A stretch of DNA of 64,000 nucleotides from Streptomyces aureocirculatus (GTDB taxonomy: Bacteria > Actinomycetota > Actinomycetes > Streptomycetales > Streptomycetaceae). Location of the stretch: positions 1 to 64,000 of the forward strand of contig NZ_JOAP01000001.1 of the NCBI RefSeq assembly GCF_000720475.1, read 5' to 3'. Of the stretch, positions 48,675 through 57,296 are shown in pieces; the first letter of the stretch is position 1, and the number at the start of each line of letters is the position of its first letter. The translations under genes and the position numbers were made by a program. Under the pieces are notes generated by a model. It was given only the letters and a program-made list of their open reading frames with translations, made no database searches and was not told the DNA's origin.

Positions 48675-49421
48675 TCACGGGGCGTACGGCGGGATGTCCG
48701 CCTCGCCCGCCGCCCGTCGCAGGACGTCCTTGAGCATGTCCGGGGTCAGACGGCCGGTGAAGGTGTTGCGCTGGCTGACGTGGAAGCAGCCGTACAGGGT
48801 GACCGGGCCCGGGGTGTCTGGCCCGGGGCCCGCCGGAGGGGGCGCCGCGCGCTCCAGCGTCACGCGCGCGCCGTGCGCGAACTTCGGCCGCGGCCTGGGC
48901 AGTTTCCAGCCCGCCTCGGCGAACGCCGGCAGCGCCGCCTGCCAGCCGAACGCTCCCAGGACCACCACCGAGCGCAGCTTTGGCGCGAGGATGTCGAGCT
49001 CCCGCACCAGCCAGGGCCTGCACGTGTCCCGCTCGCCCGGCGTCGGCTTGTTCTCCGGCGGGGCGCAGTGCACCGGCGACGTCACCCGGACTCCGCGCAG
49101 TGTCAGGCCGTCGTCCAGGGACACAGCCACCGGCCCGGAGGCGAGGCCGACCTCGTACAGCGCCCCGTAGAGCACCTCTCCGGAACGGTCGCCCGTGAAC
49201 ATCCGGCCCGTCCTGTTCCCGCCGTGCGCCGCGGGAGCGAGCCCGATGACCAGCAGCGAAGCGTCCGGCGGGCCGAATCCGGGCACGGGGCGCGACCAGT
49301 ACGTCCAGTCGGCGAAAGCGGCCCTCTTGACCCGGCCCACCTCCTCCCGCCACGCGACCAGGCGCGGACAGGCGGCACATTCCGTGACGCGTGCGTCCAA
49401 CTCGGCAAGCGGGAGATCCAT
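48675..49421 (-). CDS. family 5 uracil-DNA glycosylase (UDGb)
   Basis: A 248-residue UDG. CAACPRLVAWREEV holds two of the iron-sulphur cysteines; LLVIGLAPAAHGGNRTGRMF is motif A with the Ala-Pro-Ala-Ala-His of family 5, and GCFHVSQRNTFTGRLTPDML is motif B. It removes uracil and other deaminated bases from DNA. Other cysteines (CAPPENKPTPGERDTC) complete the cluster. It is divergent from the P450 gene. Confidence 0.92.
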   Translation of the reverse strand: MDLPLAELDARVTECAACPRLVAWREEVGRVKRAAFADWTYWSRPVPGFGPPDASLLVIGLAPAAHGGNRTGRMFTGDRSGEVLYGALYEVGLASGPVAVSLDDGLTLRGVRVTSPVHCAPPENKPTPGERDTCRPWLVRELDILAPKLRSVVVLGAFGWQAALPAFAEAGWKLPRPRPKFAHGARVTLERAAPPPAGPGPDTPGPVTLYGCFHVSQRNTFTGRLTPDMLKDVLRRAAGEADIPPYAP

Positions 49422-49546
49422 GCGTCCACGCTAGATCGTGTGCCTGGGGAACACGTCGGCGGCCCACGGTCGCGATTGATCGCGTGCGGCCTGGGCACCC
49501 GTGCCGATGTTGCTCTTGTTGCCCGTGTTTGTGGAGGTACCGCCGG

Positions 49547-50854
49547 ATGGTGGACAGCACCTTGCCCTTGCTCACCCAGGGATACGCCTGGCTTCCTGAC
49601 CTGAGCCGCCGCAAGGGCCCCGGGCCTGTCCGTACCAGGTTGCTCGGCAAACCCGCCGTGGCACTGCGGGGCCCGGCCGCCGTCGAGTTCTTCTACGACG
49701 AGCAGCACGTACGGCGCAGGACGGCACTGCCGGAACCGGTCCTCAGCACGCTCTTCGGCCATGGTGCCGTGCACACCCTCGACGGGCAGGAGCACCGGAC
49801 GCGCAAGGCCCTGTTCGTGTCGCTCCTCAAGGACGCCGCCGGCGTCGCGGCGCTCGCCGAGCAGGTGGCCGAGGAGTGGGACCGGTCGTCCAAGGAGTGG
49901 TCGGGCCGTTCCGGCGTCTCGCTGTTCGACGAGGTCAGCGTCCTGATCACCCGTGCCGTGTGCGCGTGGGCGGGGGTGCCGCTCGATGACGGGGACGCAG
50001 CGTCGCAGGGGGCGGCGGCTTCGCGAGGCTCGGCGGACCCCGACGACCCCGGCCCCGAGGACACCGAGGCGCGCAGGACCGCCCGCGACCTGGTGACCAT
50101 GGTCGACGGTTTCGCCACCGCGGGGCCCCGGCACTTCCAGGCCCGGCGCTCCCGGCGGCGCCAGGAGAAGCGGCTGGCCCTGCTCGTCGAGGAGATCCGC
50201 TCGGCCGACGGCGAAAGCTCCGGGACCGGCCGCCCCGCCACCGCGGTCGGGGCCGTGGCGGCGCACCGGGATGCGGACGGCAAGCTGCTCGACCCGCGCA
50301 CGGCCGCCGTGGAGATCCTCAACATCATCCGCCCCACCGTCGCCGTCACCTGGTACACCGTGTTCGGCGCCCACGCGCTGCACCGCAACCCGGCGCTCCG
50401 GGAGCCGTTGGCCCTCGACCGCTCGGGGTACGCCCGCGCGTTCGCGCACGAGCTGCGGCGCTTCTACCCGTTCGCGCCGTTCGTCGCCGGGCTCGCCCCC
50501 GCGGACGTGGAGTGGCACGGCGAGCCCATCGAGGAGGGCACCCTCGTACTGCTCGACATCTACGGGCAGAACCACGACCCGGGCCTGTGGCACGAGCCGT
50601 ACACGTTCGACCCGGAGCGGTTCACCGGCCGCGAACCCGGCCGTGACGAGCTCGTCCCGCAGGGCGGCGGGGAGGCGTCCGAAGGCCACCGCTGCCCGGG
50701 CGAGGACATCACGCTGGCCGTCCTGAGCACGCTGCTCCCCCGCCTCGCGCGGCTCGACTACCGCGTGCCCGAGCAGGATCTGCGCATCCCCTTGAACCGG
50801 ATGCCGACCAGGCCGCGCAGTAGCTTCCAGATCACCGACATCTCGACGAAGTGA
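49547..50854 (+). CDS. CYP152-type P450 peroxygenase
   Basis: A 435-residue P450. The heme ligand is in EGHRCPGEDITLAVL. The I-helix reads EILNIIRPTVAVTWYTVFGA, with the Arg-Pro pair that marks CYP152 fatty-acid peroxygenases, which use hydrogen peroxide and a fatty-acid carboxylate instead of a redox partner. HELRRFYPFAPFVAG carries the ExxR motif. GGAGG lies 9 bases before ATG 49547. A small His-rich gene overlaps or follows directly. Confidence 0.88.
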   Translation: MVDSTLPLLTQGYAWLPDLSRRKGPGPVRTRLLGKPAVALRGPAAVEFFYDEQHVRRRTALPEPVLSTLFGHGAVHTLDGQEHRTRKALFVSLLKDAAGVAALAEQVAEEWDRSSKEWSGRSGVSLFDEVSVLITRAVCAWAGVPLDDGDAASQGAAASRGSADPDDPGPEDTEARRTARDLVTMVDGFATAGPRHFQARRSRRRQEKRLALLVEEIRSADGESSGTGRPATAVGAVAAHRDADGKLLDPRTAAVEILNIIRPTVAVTWYTVFGAHALHRNPALREPLALDRSGYARAFAHELRRFYPFAPFVAGLAPADVEWHGEPIEEGTLVLLDIYGQNHDPGLWHEPYTFDPERFTGREPGRDELVPQGGGEASEGHRCPGEDITLAVLSTLLPRLARLDYRVPEQDLRIPLNRMPTRPRSSFQITDISTK

Positions 50855-50862
50855 GGACGGAC

Positions 50863-51099
50863 ATGCATCACGAGCACGATCACGAGCACAAGGGCGGAGA
50901 CGCGCCCAAGAGCGGGCACACGTCGCACGAGCACGCCGAGACAGCGGTCGAAGAGATCTTCGACGAGGTCGAGGACGCCGAGACGCGACTGCCCGGTACG
51001 GAGCGCGACAAGAAGAAGCGCGAGCAGAAGGACGGCGAGGCAGGAGACACGCTCACGCCGAGCCCCACCGCGCAGGAAGACGCCCGACGCGACCACTGA
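50863..51099 (+). CDS. small His-rich hydrophilic protein
   Basis: A 78-residue protein beginning MHHEHDHEHKGGDAPKSGHT with nine His in the first 25 residues, then an acidic/basic helical part. It has no recognised domain; the His run could bind metal. GAGG lies 6 bases before ATG 50863, and an in-frame GTG at 50851 overlaps the P450 stop, so it is in the same operon. Function is unknown. Confidence 0.6.
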   Translation: MHHEHDHEHKGGDAPKSGHTSHEHAETAVEEIFDEVEDAETRLPGTERDKKKREQKDGEAGDTLTPSPTAQEDARRDH

Positions 51100-51186
51100 A
51101 GGTCCGGCGCGAACGCCTGAGGTGCGGTGCGGGCGCCGGAGGTCCGGCGCGGGCAGCGGAGGTCCGGCGTACGGCGTGCGCGCCGG

Positions 51187-51252
51187 AGGTGCGCCTGCGG
51201 CGTAGGTGCGCCTGCGGCGTAGGTACGCCTGCGGCGTAGGTACGCCTGCGGC
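51187..51252. repeat. 17-bp tandem repeat
   Basis: AGGTGCGCCTGCGGCGT, then AGGTACGCCTGCGGCGT, in four copies (51187, 51204, 51221 and 51238, the last cut short). Upstream, 51100-51186 has looser GGAGGTCCGGCGCGGGC-type repeats. Together they fill the 215-base gap before the HAD gene. Confidence 0.9.
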
Positions 51253-51314
51253 TAGGACCTGAAGGTGCCGCGTGGGACGCGGCGCGGGACGATCGACAGG
51301 AAGGGTGTGAGGCC

Positions 51315-51989
51315 ATGGCGCGCGCGGCGCTGTTCGACGTCGACGGGACACTCGCCGACACGAACCATCTCCATGTCGTCTGCTGGTGGGAGGCGTTCCG
51401 CCAAGCCGGACACCACGTGGCGACGCACGACATCCACCGCGCCATCGGGCTCGGCTCGACCGACCTCATCGCCCACCTGCTCGGTGACGGCCGCGACCGG
51501 TCCGCGGACGAGGACATCAGCACCGCGCACAAGGTCCTGTACGCCACCTGCTTCGAGCGGCTGCCCGCACTCGACGGCGCCAAGGAACTCCTGCACGCGT
51601 TCGACGCCCGCGGATGGCGCGTCGTCCTCGCGACCTCGGCGGGCGGCGCGGAGCTGGAGGCCCTGCGCCGCGCCATCGACGCTGACGACGTCATCGCGGG
51701 CGTCGCGAGCGCGGACGACGTCTCCTCGGGCAAACCGGCTCCCGACCCCGTGCGGCACGCCCTGGACATCGCCGGGTGCGAGCCGCACGAGGCGCTGTTC
51801 GTCGGCGACACCGTGTGGGACATGCGGGCGGCGCGCCGCGCCGGCGTACGCGGTGTCGCGGTCCTCTCGGGAGGCATCCCGCGCCGGGACCTGGAGGCGG
51901 AGGGCGCCGCGGCCGTCTATGCCACGCCCGCGGATCTCCTCGCCGACCTGGACGACCTGGAAGCGGCCCTTTCGGACAGGACCGGGTGA
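51315..51989 (+). CDS. HAD-family phosphatase
   Basis: A 224-residue hydrolase. FDVDGTLADTNHLHV is motif I (Asp nucleophile), VVLATSAGGAELE motif II, SSGKPAPDPVRHAL motif III and LFVGDTVWDMRAARRAG motif IV. The alpha-helical cap fits phosphoglycolate phosphatase/beta-phosphoglucomutase types. The substrate is unknown. AGGAAGGGTG precedes ATG 51315. Confidence 0.88.
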   Translation: MARAALFDVDGTLADTNHLHVVCWWEAFRQAGHHVATHDIHRAIGLGSTDLIAHLLGDGRDRSADEDISTAHKVLYATCFERLPALDGAKELLHAFDARGWRVVLATSAGGAELEALRRAIDADDVIAGVASADDVSSGKPAPDPVRHALDIAGCEPHEALFVGDTVWDMRAARRAGVRGVAVLSGGIPRRDLEAEGAAAVYATPADLLADLDDLEAALSDRTG

Positions 51990-51996
51990 GGCAGCC

Positions 51997-52106
51997 CCGG
52001 CCCCCTCCGCCTCTCACCCGGCCCCCTCCGCCTCTCACTGCCGAAGAATTCAGACCCTCTTACCCCCGAAGAATCAGCCCCTCTCACCTCGAAGAATCAG
52101 AAAGGT
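51997..52106. repeat. short repeats between HAD and flavodoxin genes
   Basis: CCGGCCCCCTCCGCCTCTCAC occurs twice in tandem (51997-52017 and 52018-52038), followed by three CGAAGAATCAG-type units (52042, 52067, 52090) about 24 bases apart. They fill most of the gap. Confidence 0.75.
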
Positions 52107-52117
52107 CCACCCCCGCC

Positions 52118-52717
52118 ATGCACGTTCTGTCCTTGGTGTGCACCCTGAACGCATCGCCCGCCCCCTCCAGCACCCAGGTGCTCTCGGACCAGGTCATACG
52201 CGAGTTCGAGAAACTGGGAGCCACGAGCGAGACGGTCCGGATCGCCGACCACCAGGTGCCGCCGGGCATCGGTATCGACATGGGCGGGGGCGACGAGTGG
52301 CCCGCCCTGCGCGAGAAGGTCATGGCGGCCGACATCCTGCTGCTCGCCACGCCCATCTGGCTCGGCCACCCCTCCAGCGTCTGCCAGCGCGTTCTCGAAC
52401 GCCTCGACGCCGAGCTGTCGGAGACGGACGACGAGGGGCGGCTGCTCACGTACGGCAAGGTCGCCGCCGTGGCGGTCGTCGGTAACGAGGACGGCGCCCA
52501 CAAGGTGAGCGCCGACCTGTTCCAGGGCCTGAACGACGTCGGCTTCTCGCTCGCCCCCAACGCGGTCACGTACTGGGTCGGCGAAGCGATGCACGGCACC
52601 GACTACAAGGACCTCGACGCCACCCCCGACGAGGTGGCGTCGGCCACCCGAGCCCTGGCCGTCAACGCCCACCACCTGGCCGGACTCCTGTCCGCCAAGC
52701 CCTACCCGCCCTCGTGA
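52118..52717 (+). CDS. flavodoxin-like NAD(P)H-dependent FMN reductase
   Basis: A 199-residue flavodoxin-fold protein. VLSLVCTLNASPAPSSTQVL is the FMN phosphate loop and ILLLATPIWLGHPSSVCQRV the second FMN contact; AVAVVGNEDGAHKVSADLFQ completes it. It reduces FMN or quinones with NAD(P)H. ATG 52118 has AAAGG upstream at long spacing. Confidence 0.82.
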   Translation: MHVLSLVCTLNASPAPSSTQVLSDQVIREFEKLGATSETVRIADHQVPPGIGIDMGGGDEWPALREKVMAADILLLATPIWLGHPSSVCQRVLERLDAELSETDDEGRLLTYGKVAAVAVVGNEDGAHKVSADLFQGLNDVGFSLAPNAVTYWVGEAMHGTDYKDLDATPDEVASATRALAVNAHHLAGLLSAKPYPPS

Positions 52718-52818
52718 GCGATCCACCCCGCACGGCTTCCCGACCGCCGCCGCACGCATGATGTGGGCCCGGCGGGAGACCCGGGGCATGACAGACCACC
52801 GCACCGCAGGAGGCACTC

Positions 52819-54003
52819 ATGCGAGCACTGACGTGGCACGGAAAGCGAGACGTCCGCGTCGACACCGTGCCCGATCCCGTGATCAAAGAGCCGACGGACA
52901 TCATCGTGCGGACGACGTCCAGCGGCATCTGCGGCTCCGACCTGCATCTGTACGAGGTGCTCGGGCCCTATCTCGACGCCGGCGACATCCTCGGACACGA
53001 GCCGATGGGCATCGTGGAGGAGGTCGGTGCCGATGTCACGGAGCTGGCGGTCGGCGACCGGGTCGTGGTGCCCTTCAACGTCTCCTGCGGGCACTGCTAC
53101 ATGTGCGGCCTCGGCCTGCACTCCCAGTGCGAGACCACCCAGGTCAAGGAGCGCGGCACGGGCGCGGCACTGTTCGGCTACACCAAGCTCTACGGCCAGG
53201 TCCCCGGCGGCCAGGCCGAGTTCCTGCGGGTCCCGTTCGGCAACGACCTGCCGATCAAGGTGCCGCACGGCCCACCGGACGACCGCTACGTCTACCTCTC
53301 CGACGTGCTGCCGACGGCCTGGCAGGCAGTCGAGTACGCGAACATCCCGCCCGGCGGCACCGTGACCGTCCTCGGACTCGGTCCGATCGGGGCCATGGCG
53401 GCCCGGATCGCCCTGCACCGCGGGGCGAGCCTCGTCGTCGGCGTCGACCTGGTGCCCGCCCGGCTGAGCAGGGCGCACAAGGACGGCGTGAAGGCCCTTG
53501 ACCTGCGGCGGTACGGCAAGGACCTCGGCGACGCGGTCCGGGACCTCACCCAGGGGCGCGGCACCGACGCCGTCATCGACGCCGTCGGCATGGAGGCACA
53601 CGGCGCGCCGATCGCCAAGGCCGCGCACTGGGGCGTGGGGCTGCTGCCCGACGCCGTGGCGGAGAAGCTCATGGACCGCGTCGGCCTCGACCGGCTGCAC
53701 GCCGTCTACTCCGCCATCGACATCGTCCGGCGCGGCGGCACCATCTCGCTGTCCGGTGTGTACGGCGGTGCGGCCGATCCGCTGCCGCTGCTCACCATGT
53801 TCGACAAGCAGCTCCAGTTGCGCATGGGCCAGGCCAACGTCAAGCACTGGGTGGACGACATCCTGCCCCTCCTGACGGACGACGACCCGCTCGGCGTGGA
53901 CGGCTTCGCCACGCACCACGTACCGCTGGAGGAGGGCCCCGCCGCGTACCGGACCTTCCAGGCCAAGGAAGACGGAATGATCAAGACGCTCCTGAGGCCG
54001 TAG
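52819..54003 (+). CDS. zinc-dependent alcohol dehydrogenase, formaldehyde-dehydrogenase-like
   Basis: A 394-residue medium-chain dehydrogenase. SSGICGSDLHLYE and GHEPMGIVEEVG carry catalytic zinc ligands; CGHCYMCGLGLHSQC is the structural zinc site; VTVLGLGPIGAMAARIALHR is the NAD loop. A middle insertion typical of glutathione-independent formaldehyde dehydrogenase-like members is present. AGGAGG precedes ATG 52819. A short gap leads to an SDR gene in the same direction. Confidence 0.88.
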   Translation: MRALTWHGKRDVRVDTVPDPVIKEPTDIIVRTTSSGICGSDLHLYEVLGPYLDAGDILGHEPMGIVEEVGADVTELAVGDRVVVPFNVSCGHCYMCGLGLHSQCETTQVKERGTGAALFGYTKLYGQVPGGQAEFLRVPFGNDLPIKVPHGPPDDRYVYLSDVLPTAWQAVEYANIPPGGTVTVLGLGPIGAMAARIALHRGASLVVGVDLVPARLSRAHKDGVKALDLRRYGKDLGDAVRDLTQGRGTDAVIDAVGMEAHGAPIAKAAHWGVGLLPDAVAEKLMDRVGLDRLHAVYSAIDIVRRGGTISLSGVYGGAADPLPLLTMFDKQLQLRMGQANVKHWVDDILPLLTDDDPLGVDGFATHHVPLEEGPAAYRTFQAKEDGMIKTLLRP

Positions 54004-54072
54004 CGCCGGAAGCCGCGGCGCCGCAAACCGTGGTGCCCGAAGCCGCAGCGACCGGACGAGGAGACCCCGGAC

Positions 54073-55059
54073 ATGCGTACGACACGCTCCCCGCAGGCCC
54101 TGTCGGAGCACTCCGCCCTGGTCACGGGCGGGTCGCGCGGCCTCGGTCTGCTCATCGCCGACCGCCTGGCCGCACGGGGCTGTACCGTCACCCTGGCCGC
54201 GCGTGACCCCTCCGAACTCGAGAGCGCCCGGGCCAAGTTGCACCGGCGGCACCCCCGGGCGACCCTCCACACGGCCCCGTGCGACGTCCGCGACCAGGAA
54301 CAGGTCCGGGCCGTGCTGCGTACGGCGCACGAGACGAGCGGCGGGCCGGACATCGTCGTCGCCAACGCCGGGATCATCCAGGTCGTGCCGCTCGACTCGA
54401 TCGGCGCTGACGAGTTCAGGTCGGCGATGGACACGATGTTCCTCGGGGCCCTGCACACCGCGCTCGAAGCCCTGCCGTACCTGAGGGAGAGTCCGCACGG
54501 CGGACGCCTCGCGCTCATCTCATCGGTGGGCGGCCTGATGGGAGTGCCGCATCTGCTGCCGTACGCGTGCGCCAAGGCGGCGACGGGAGTGCTCGCGGAA
54601 GGACTGAACGCCGAGACGGCCGCGGACGGCGTCACCGTGACGGCCGTGTACCCCGGCCTGATGCGCACCGGTTCGCATCTGCACGCACAGTTCGGCGGCG
54701 ACAGCGGCAAGGAGTACGGGTGGTTCTCGACGCTCGCCGGGGCGCCATTCCTTTCGATGAACGCCCAGCGCGCGGCCGAGCGCATCGTCCACGCCGTGGT
54801 CCGGCGGCGCACCCGCCTCGTCCTGACGCCCTTGGCGCGAGCCGCGGGCCTCGCGCACGGTGTGGCGCCCGCGGCGACGACACGCCTCAACGCTCTCGTG
54901 GCCCGGCTGCTCCCCGAGGGAACCGGCGTACGGGAGCCCCTGCACGAGGGCAAGGACATCGCACCGCCGCGGGGCGCCGTCACCGGCAGGGTGCAGGCCA
55001 TGGGCAGCGCCATGAACGAGAAGGCGGCGGACGCGTACAACCAGCGATCCGCCCCGTAG
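54073..55059 (+). CDS. short-chain dehydrogenase/reductase
   Basis: A 328-residue SDR. ALVTGGSRGLGLLIADRLAA is the NAD(P) motif, VVANAGII the NAG motif, LISSVGGLMG holds the catalytic Ser and YACAKAA the Tyr-x-x-x-Lys pair. A C-terminal extension of about 70 residues exceeds the core. GAGGAG lies 9 bases before ATG 54073. It is probably co-transcribed with the alcohol dehydrogenase. Confidence 0.88.
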   Translation: MRTTRSPQALSEHSALVTGGSRGLGLLIADRLAARGCTVTLAARDPSELESARAKLHRRHPRATLHTAPCDVRDQEQVRAVLRTAHETSGGPDIVVANAGIIQVVPLDSIGADEFRSAMDTMFLGALHTALEALPYLRESPHGGRLALISSVGGLMGVPHLLPYACAKAATGVLAEGLNAETAADGVTVTAVYPGLMRTGSHLHAQFGGDSGKEYGWFSTLAGAPFLSMNAQRAAERIVHAVVRRRTRLVLTPLARAAGLAHGVAPAATTRLNALVARLLPEGTGVREPLHEGKDIAPPRGAVTGRVQAMGSAMNEKAADAYNQRSAP

Positions 55060-55117
55060 TCGGCAGGAACAGCCAAATACCCGGACTTGGTGGGGCGTGG
55101 TGTGCCAGCATCGGTTC

Positions 55118-56182
55118 ATGACCACCGGGGCGGGTGCCGTGGACTCAGTGTGCCGGGCGGTGCCGGACGTGGCGGCTCGCGTCGGCGGTGCGGCCGAACT
55201 CGGCGACGAGCTGTCGCGCCAAGTGGGCCGTGTCGTACCGCACGACGGCTATCTGCTCACCGGGTTCGACCCCGTCACGGGTGCCCGCTGCTTCCTCTCC
55301 TGTGCGAACAGCTACGACTCCGGTGCCCGGCGCCGCATGGACAGCGAGGACGCCCTCGGCCGCACCCGCAGCCCCGTCGCCGAACTCGTCGACGGCGCCT
55401 TCCCCGTCGTGGTGCTCGGCGCCGGTGCCTGGGACGAACGCCCCGAGACGCGCAGGCTCCACCGCCTCATGGCGGCCGACAGCTACGGCAGCGAGATGTG
55501 TGTGGCACTGGTGCACCGGGGCATCGCCCGGGGCGCCCTGGTCCTGCTGCGTGAGCGCGGCTCCCGGCCCTTCTCCCCCGCCGAGGCCACGCGCGCCGCC
55601 GACCTCGCCGAGCCCCTCGCCCGGGCGGTGCAGGTGTTCATGACGGCCAGACCGCTCCGCCCCCGGCACTTCCGGTTCCCTCCCGTGGTCGTCGTCATCG
55701 ACGCGGACGACCGGATCACAGGCATGACGTCGACGGGCGCCGATCCCCTGACCCGGCTCCTCCCCGGCGTCTACCCCACGCGGAGGGGCCGCCCCGCCGA
55801 CCCCGCGGAGCGCTTCGCGTTCCTCTGGCACCTCGCCTACACCGCGCGGCGCACCGCCGCCCCCGCCCTGACCCGCGCCCCCACGTCCCACGGCTGGTTC
55901 TCCCTACGGGCCCAGCCGCTGACCGGCGGGACGGCGGGTGCCGTCGTGGTCACGCTGCAACCAGCCCCGGCCGCCGACCTGTTGCCCGCCCTCGCCCTCT
56001 GGTACGGCATTTCCGCGCGGGAGCAGACGGTCGTCGAGCAGGCCATGCGGGGCGAAGCCGTCAAGCAGATCGCCCGCCGCCTCCATCTGTCGCCGCACAC
56101 GGTGAACGACCACCTCAAGGCGATCTACCGCAAGACTGGGGTGGCGAGCCGGGAGGAACTCATCGCCTGCCTCTCGTACTGA
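55118..56182 (+). CDS. LuxR-family regulator with GAF-like sensor
   Basis: A 354-residue regulator. The first 170 residues have a GAF-like pattern (VPHDGYLLTGFDPVTGARC; ALVHRGIARGALVLLRERGS). The C-terminus is a LuxR helix-turn-helix: ISAREQTVVEQAMRGEAVKQ, then HLSPHTVNDHLKAIYRKTGV. ATG 55118 is preferred; GTG 55097 is upstream in frame. No obvious target beyond the neighbouring dehydrogenases. Confidence 0.85.
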   Translation: MTTGAGAVDSVCRAVPDVAARVGGAAELGDELSRQVGRVVPHDGYLLTGFDPVTGARCFLSCANSYDSGARRRMDSEDALGRTRSPVAELVDGAFPVVVLGAGAWDERPETRRLHRLMAADSYGSEMCVALVHRGIARGALVLLRERGSRPFSPAEATRAADLAEPLARAVQVFMTARPLRPRHFRFPPVVVVIDADDRITGMTSTGADPLTRLLPGVYPTRRGRPADPAERFAFLWHLAYTARRTAAPALTRAPTSHGWFSLRAQPLTGGTAGAVVVTLQPAPAADLLPALALWYGISAREQTVVEQAMRGEAVKQIARRLHLSPHTVNDHLKAIYRKTGVASREELIACLSY

Positions 56183-56843
56183 GGCTCTCCTGCGGCGCGC
56201 GCAAGGGCCGTCGCGGGTCTTGGGCCGGTACGGATGCGGACGCCGGCAGCCGAGGGCTGCTCTGACCCACGTGCGGCGTCTCGACCAGGGCGGGCCCGGC
56301 CGTCGATGCGCAGATGGCGTTCACTGACGAACGCGGTGGCCACCGCCGCCTCGTTCACCCGCACTGTGGGCACCGGCACGCGGTTGCGCGGCGCCAGCAG
56401 TTCCGCCGCCGCCAGCGAGGCCACTCCGACGCCGGCGTGTGCGGTGGCCACATCCTCGGTACGCGTCATCCGCTCATGGTGCGACACCACCAGGACGACG
56501 CCTCGCGCTGCCTCGGCAGTCGCTCGTACGCATCCCGGGACATCCGTGTCCCAGCAGGTCAGGGGCTTGGGAATCCCGACTTGGGTGAAGCGGGCGGGTT
56601 GTTGTTGTGGGAGGTTCGCGAGCCGCCGCAGACTCTGGGCACACCCCGTCGGCCGGGTTGCCCGCGGGGTGACCAGGAGGGGAGGTGAGGGTCCCTTCGC
56701 CGGCACGGGGGGCCGGCGAAGGGCCGTCCGCGGGAAACGCGCCCGCCCTTCCCTCCCCGGCGCGGGCACGCCGCCGACGCGGCTCCCGCAAGCCCCAGTG
56801 TGGGCAAGCACCAGTCGGGCCCGTCGGGCCCCGTCAGGAAGGC
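56183..56843. other. 661-base region with coding-like remnant
   Basis: No complete gene is supported. On the minus strand, 56226-56570 has strongly codon-biased sequence without stops: RGVVLVVSHHERMTRTEDVA, AHAGVGVASLAAAELLAP and VPVPTVRVNEAAVATAFVSE. It looks like part of a real but unrecognised protein, perhaps a degraded gene. The right part holds a 12-bp hairpin before the secreted-protein pair. Confidence 0.4.
56693..56723. terminator. 12-bp perfect hairpin
   Basis: CCCTTCGCCGGC and GCCGGCGAAGGG pair around a 7-base loop. It lies 120 bases upstream of the first secreted-protein gene and may be a terminator for upstream transcripts or a leader structure. Confidence 0.6.
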
Positions 56844-57263
56844 ATGACGCTCATGCATCGACACTCCGCGGCCGCACTGGCCGCGCTGGCCGCGCTGGTG
56901 GCCGCCCCAGCCGCCCCGGCAGCGGCGGCGCCCAGGTCGCCCGCCCTCCCGGACCGGCCACCCCACGCGCACACCAAGAGCCTCCTCTTCGACACGTGGT
57001 TCAACGGACAGGGCTACTCACCGACCCTCAGCATCCGGTTCGGAGTGCACCGCTACACCCTCAAGGCGGACTGCGACAGCGACGCCCTGGTGGGGCAGCT
57101 CTACCACTCGGCGACCGGCGTCGACCCCCGGGTCGGCAGCGCGTTCAAGGTCTCCTGCAACAGGGCACCGAAGACCATCGACTACCAGTTGCGCGGCGGC
57201 TTCTACTACTTCCACTTCATCTCCGGCGTCGACAACACCAACGTGGTCGCCGACGGCGCCTGA
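56844..57263 (+). CDS. secreted protein of unknown function, copy 1
   Basis: A 139-residue exported protein. An Ala-rich signal peptide (cleavage near residue 29) leads to a mature domain with WFNGQGYSPTL, YTLKADCDSDALVGQLYH, VSCNRAPKTIDY and GGFYYFHFISGVDNTNVV. Two cysteines are likely to form a disulphide. I do not recognise the family. The neighbouring gene is a clear paralogue. AGGAAGGC lies before ATG 56844. Confidence 0.7.
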   Translation: MTLMHRHSAAALAALAALVAAPAAPAAAAPRSPALPDRPPHAHTKSLLFDTWFNGQGYSPTLSIRFGVHRYTLKADCDSDALVGQLYHSATGVDPRVGSAFKVSCNRAPKTIDYQLRGGFYYFHFISGVDNTNVVADGA

Positions 57264-57296
57264 CCCGTACACCTCACTCAGATCGGAGACCTCCCC

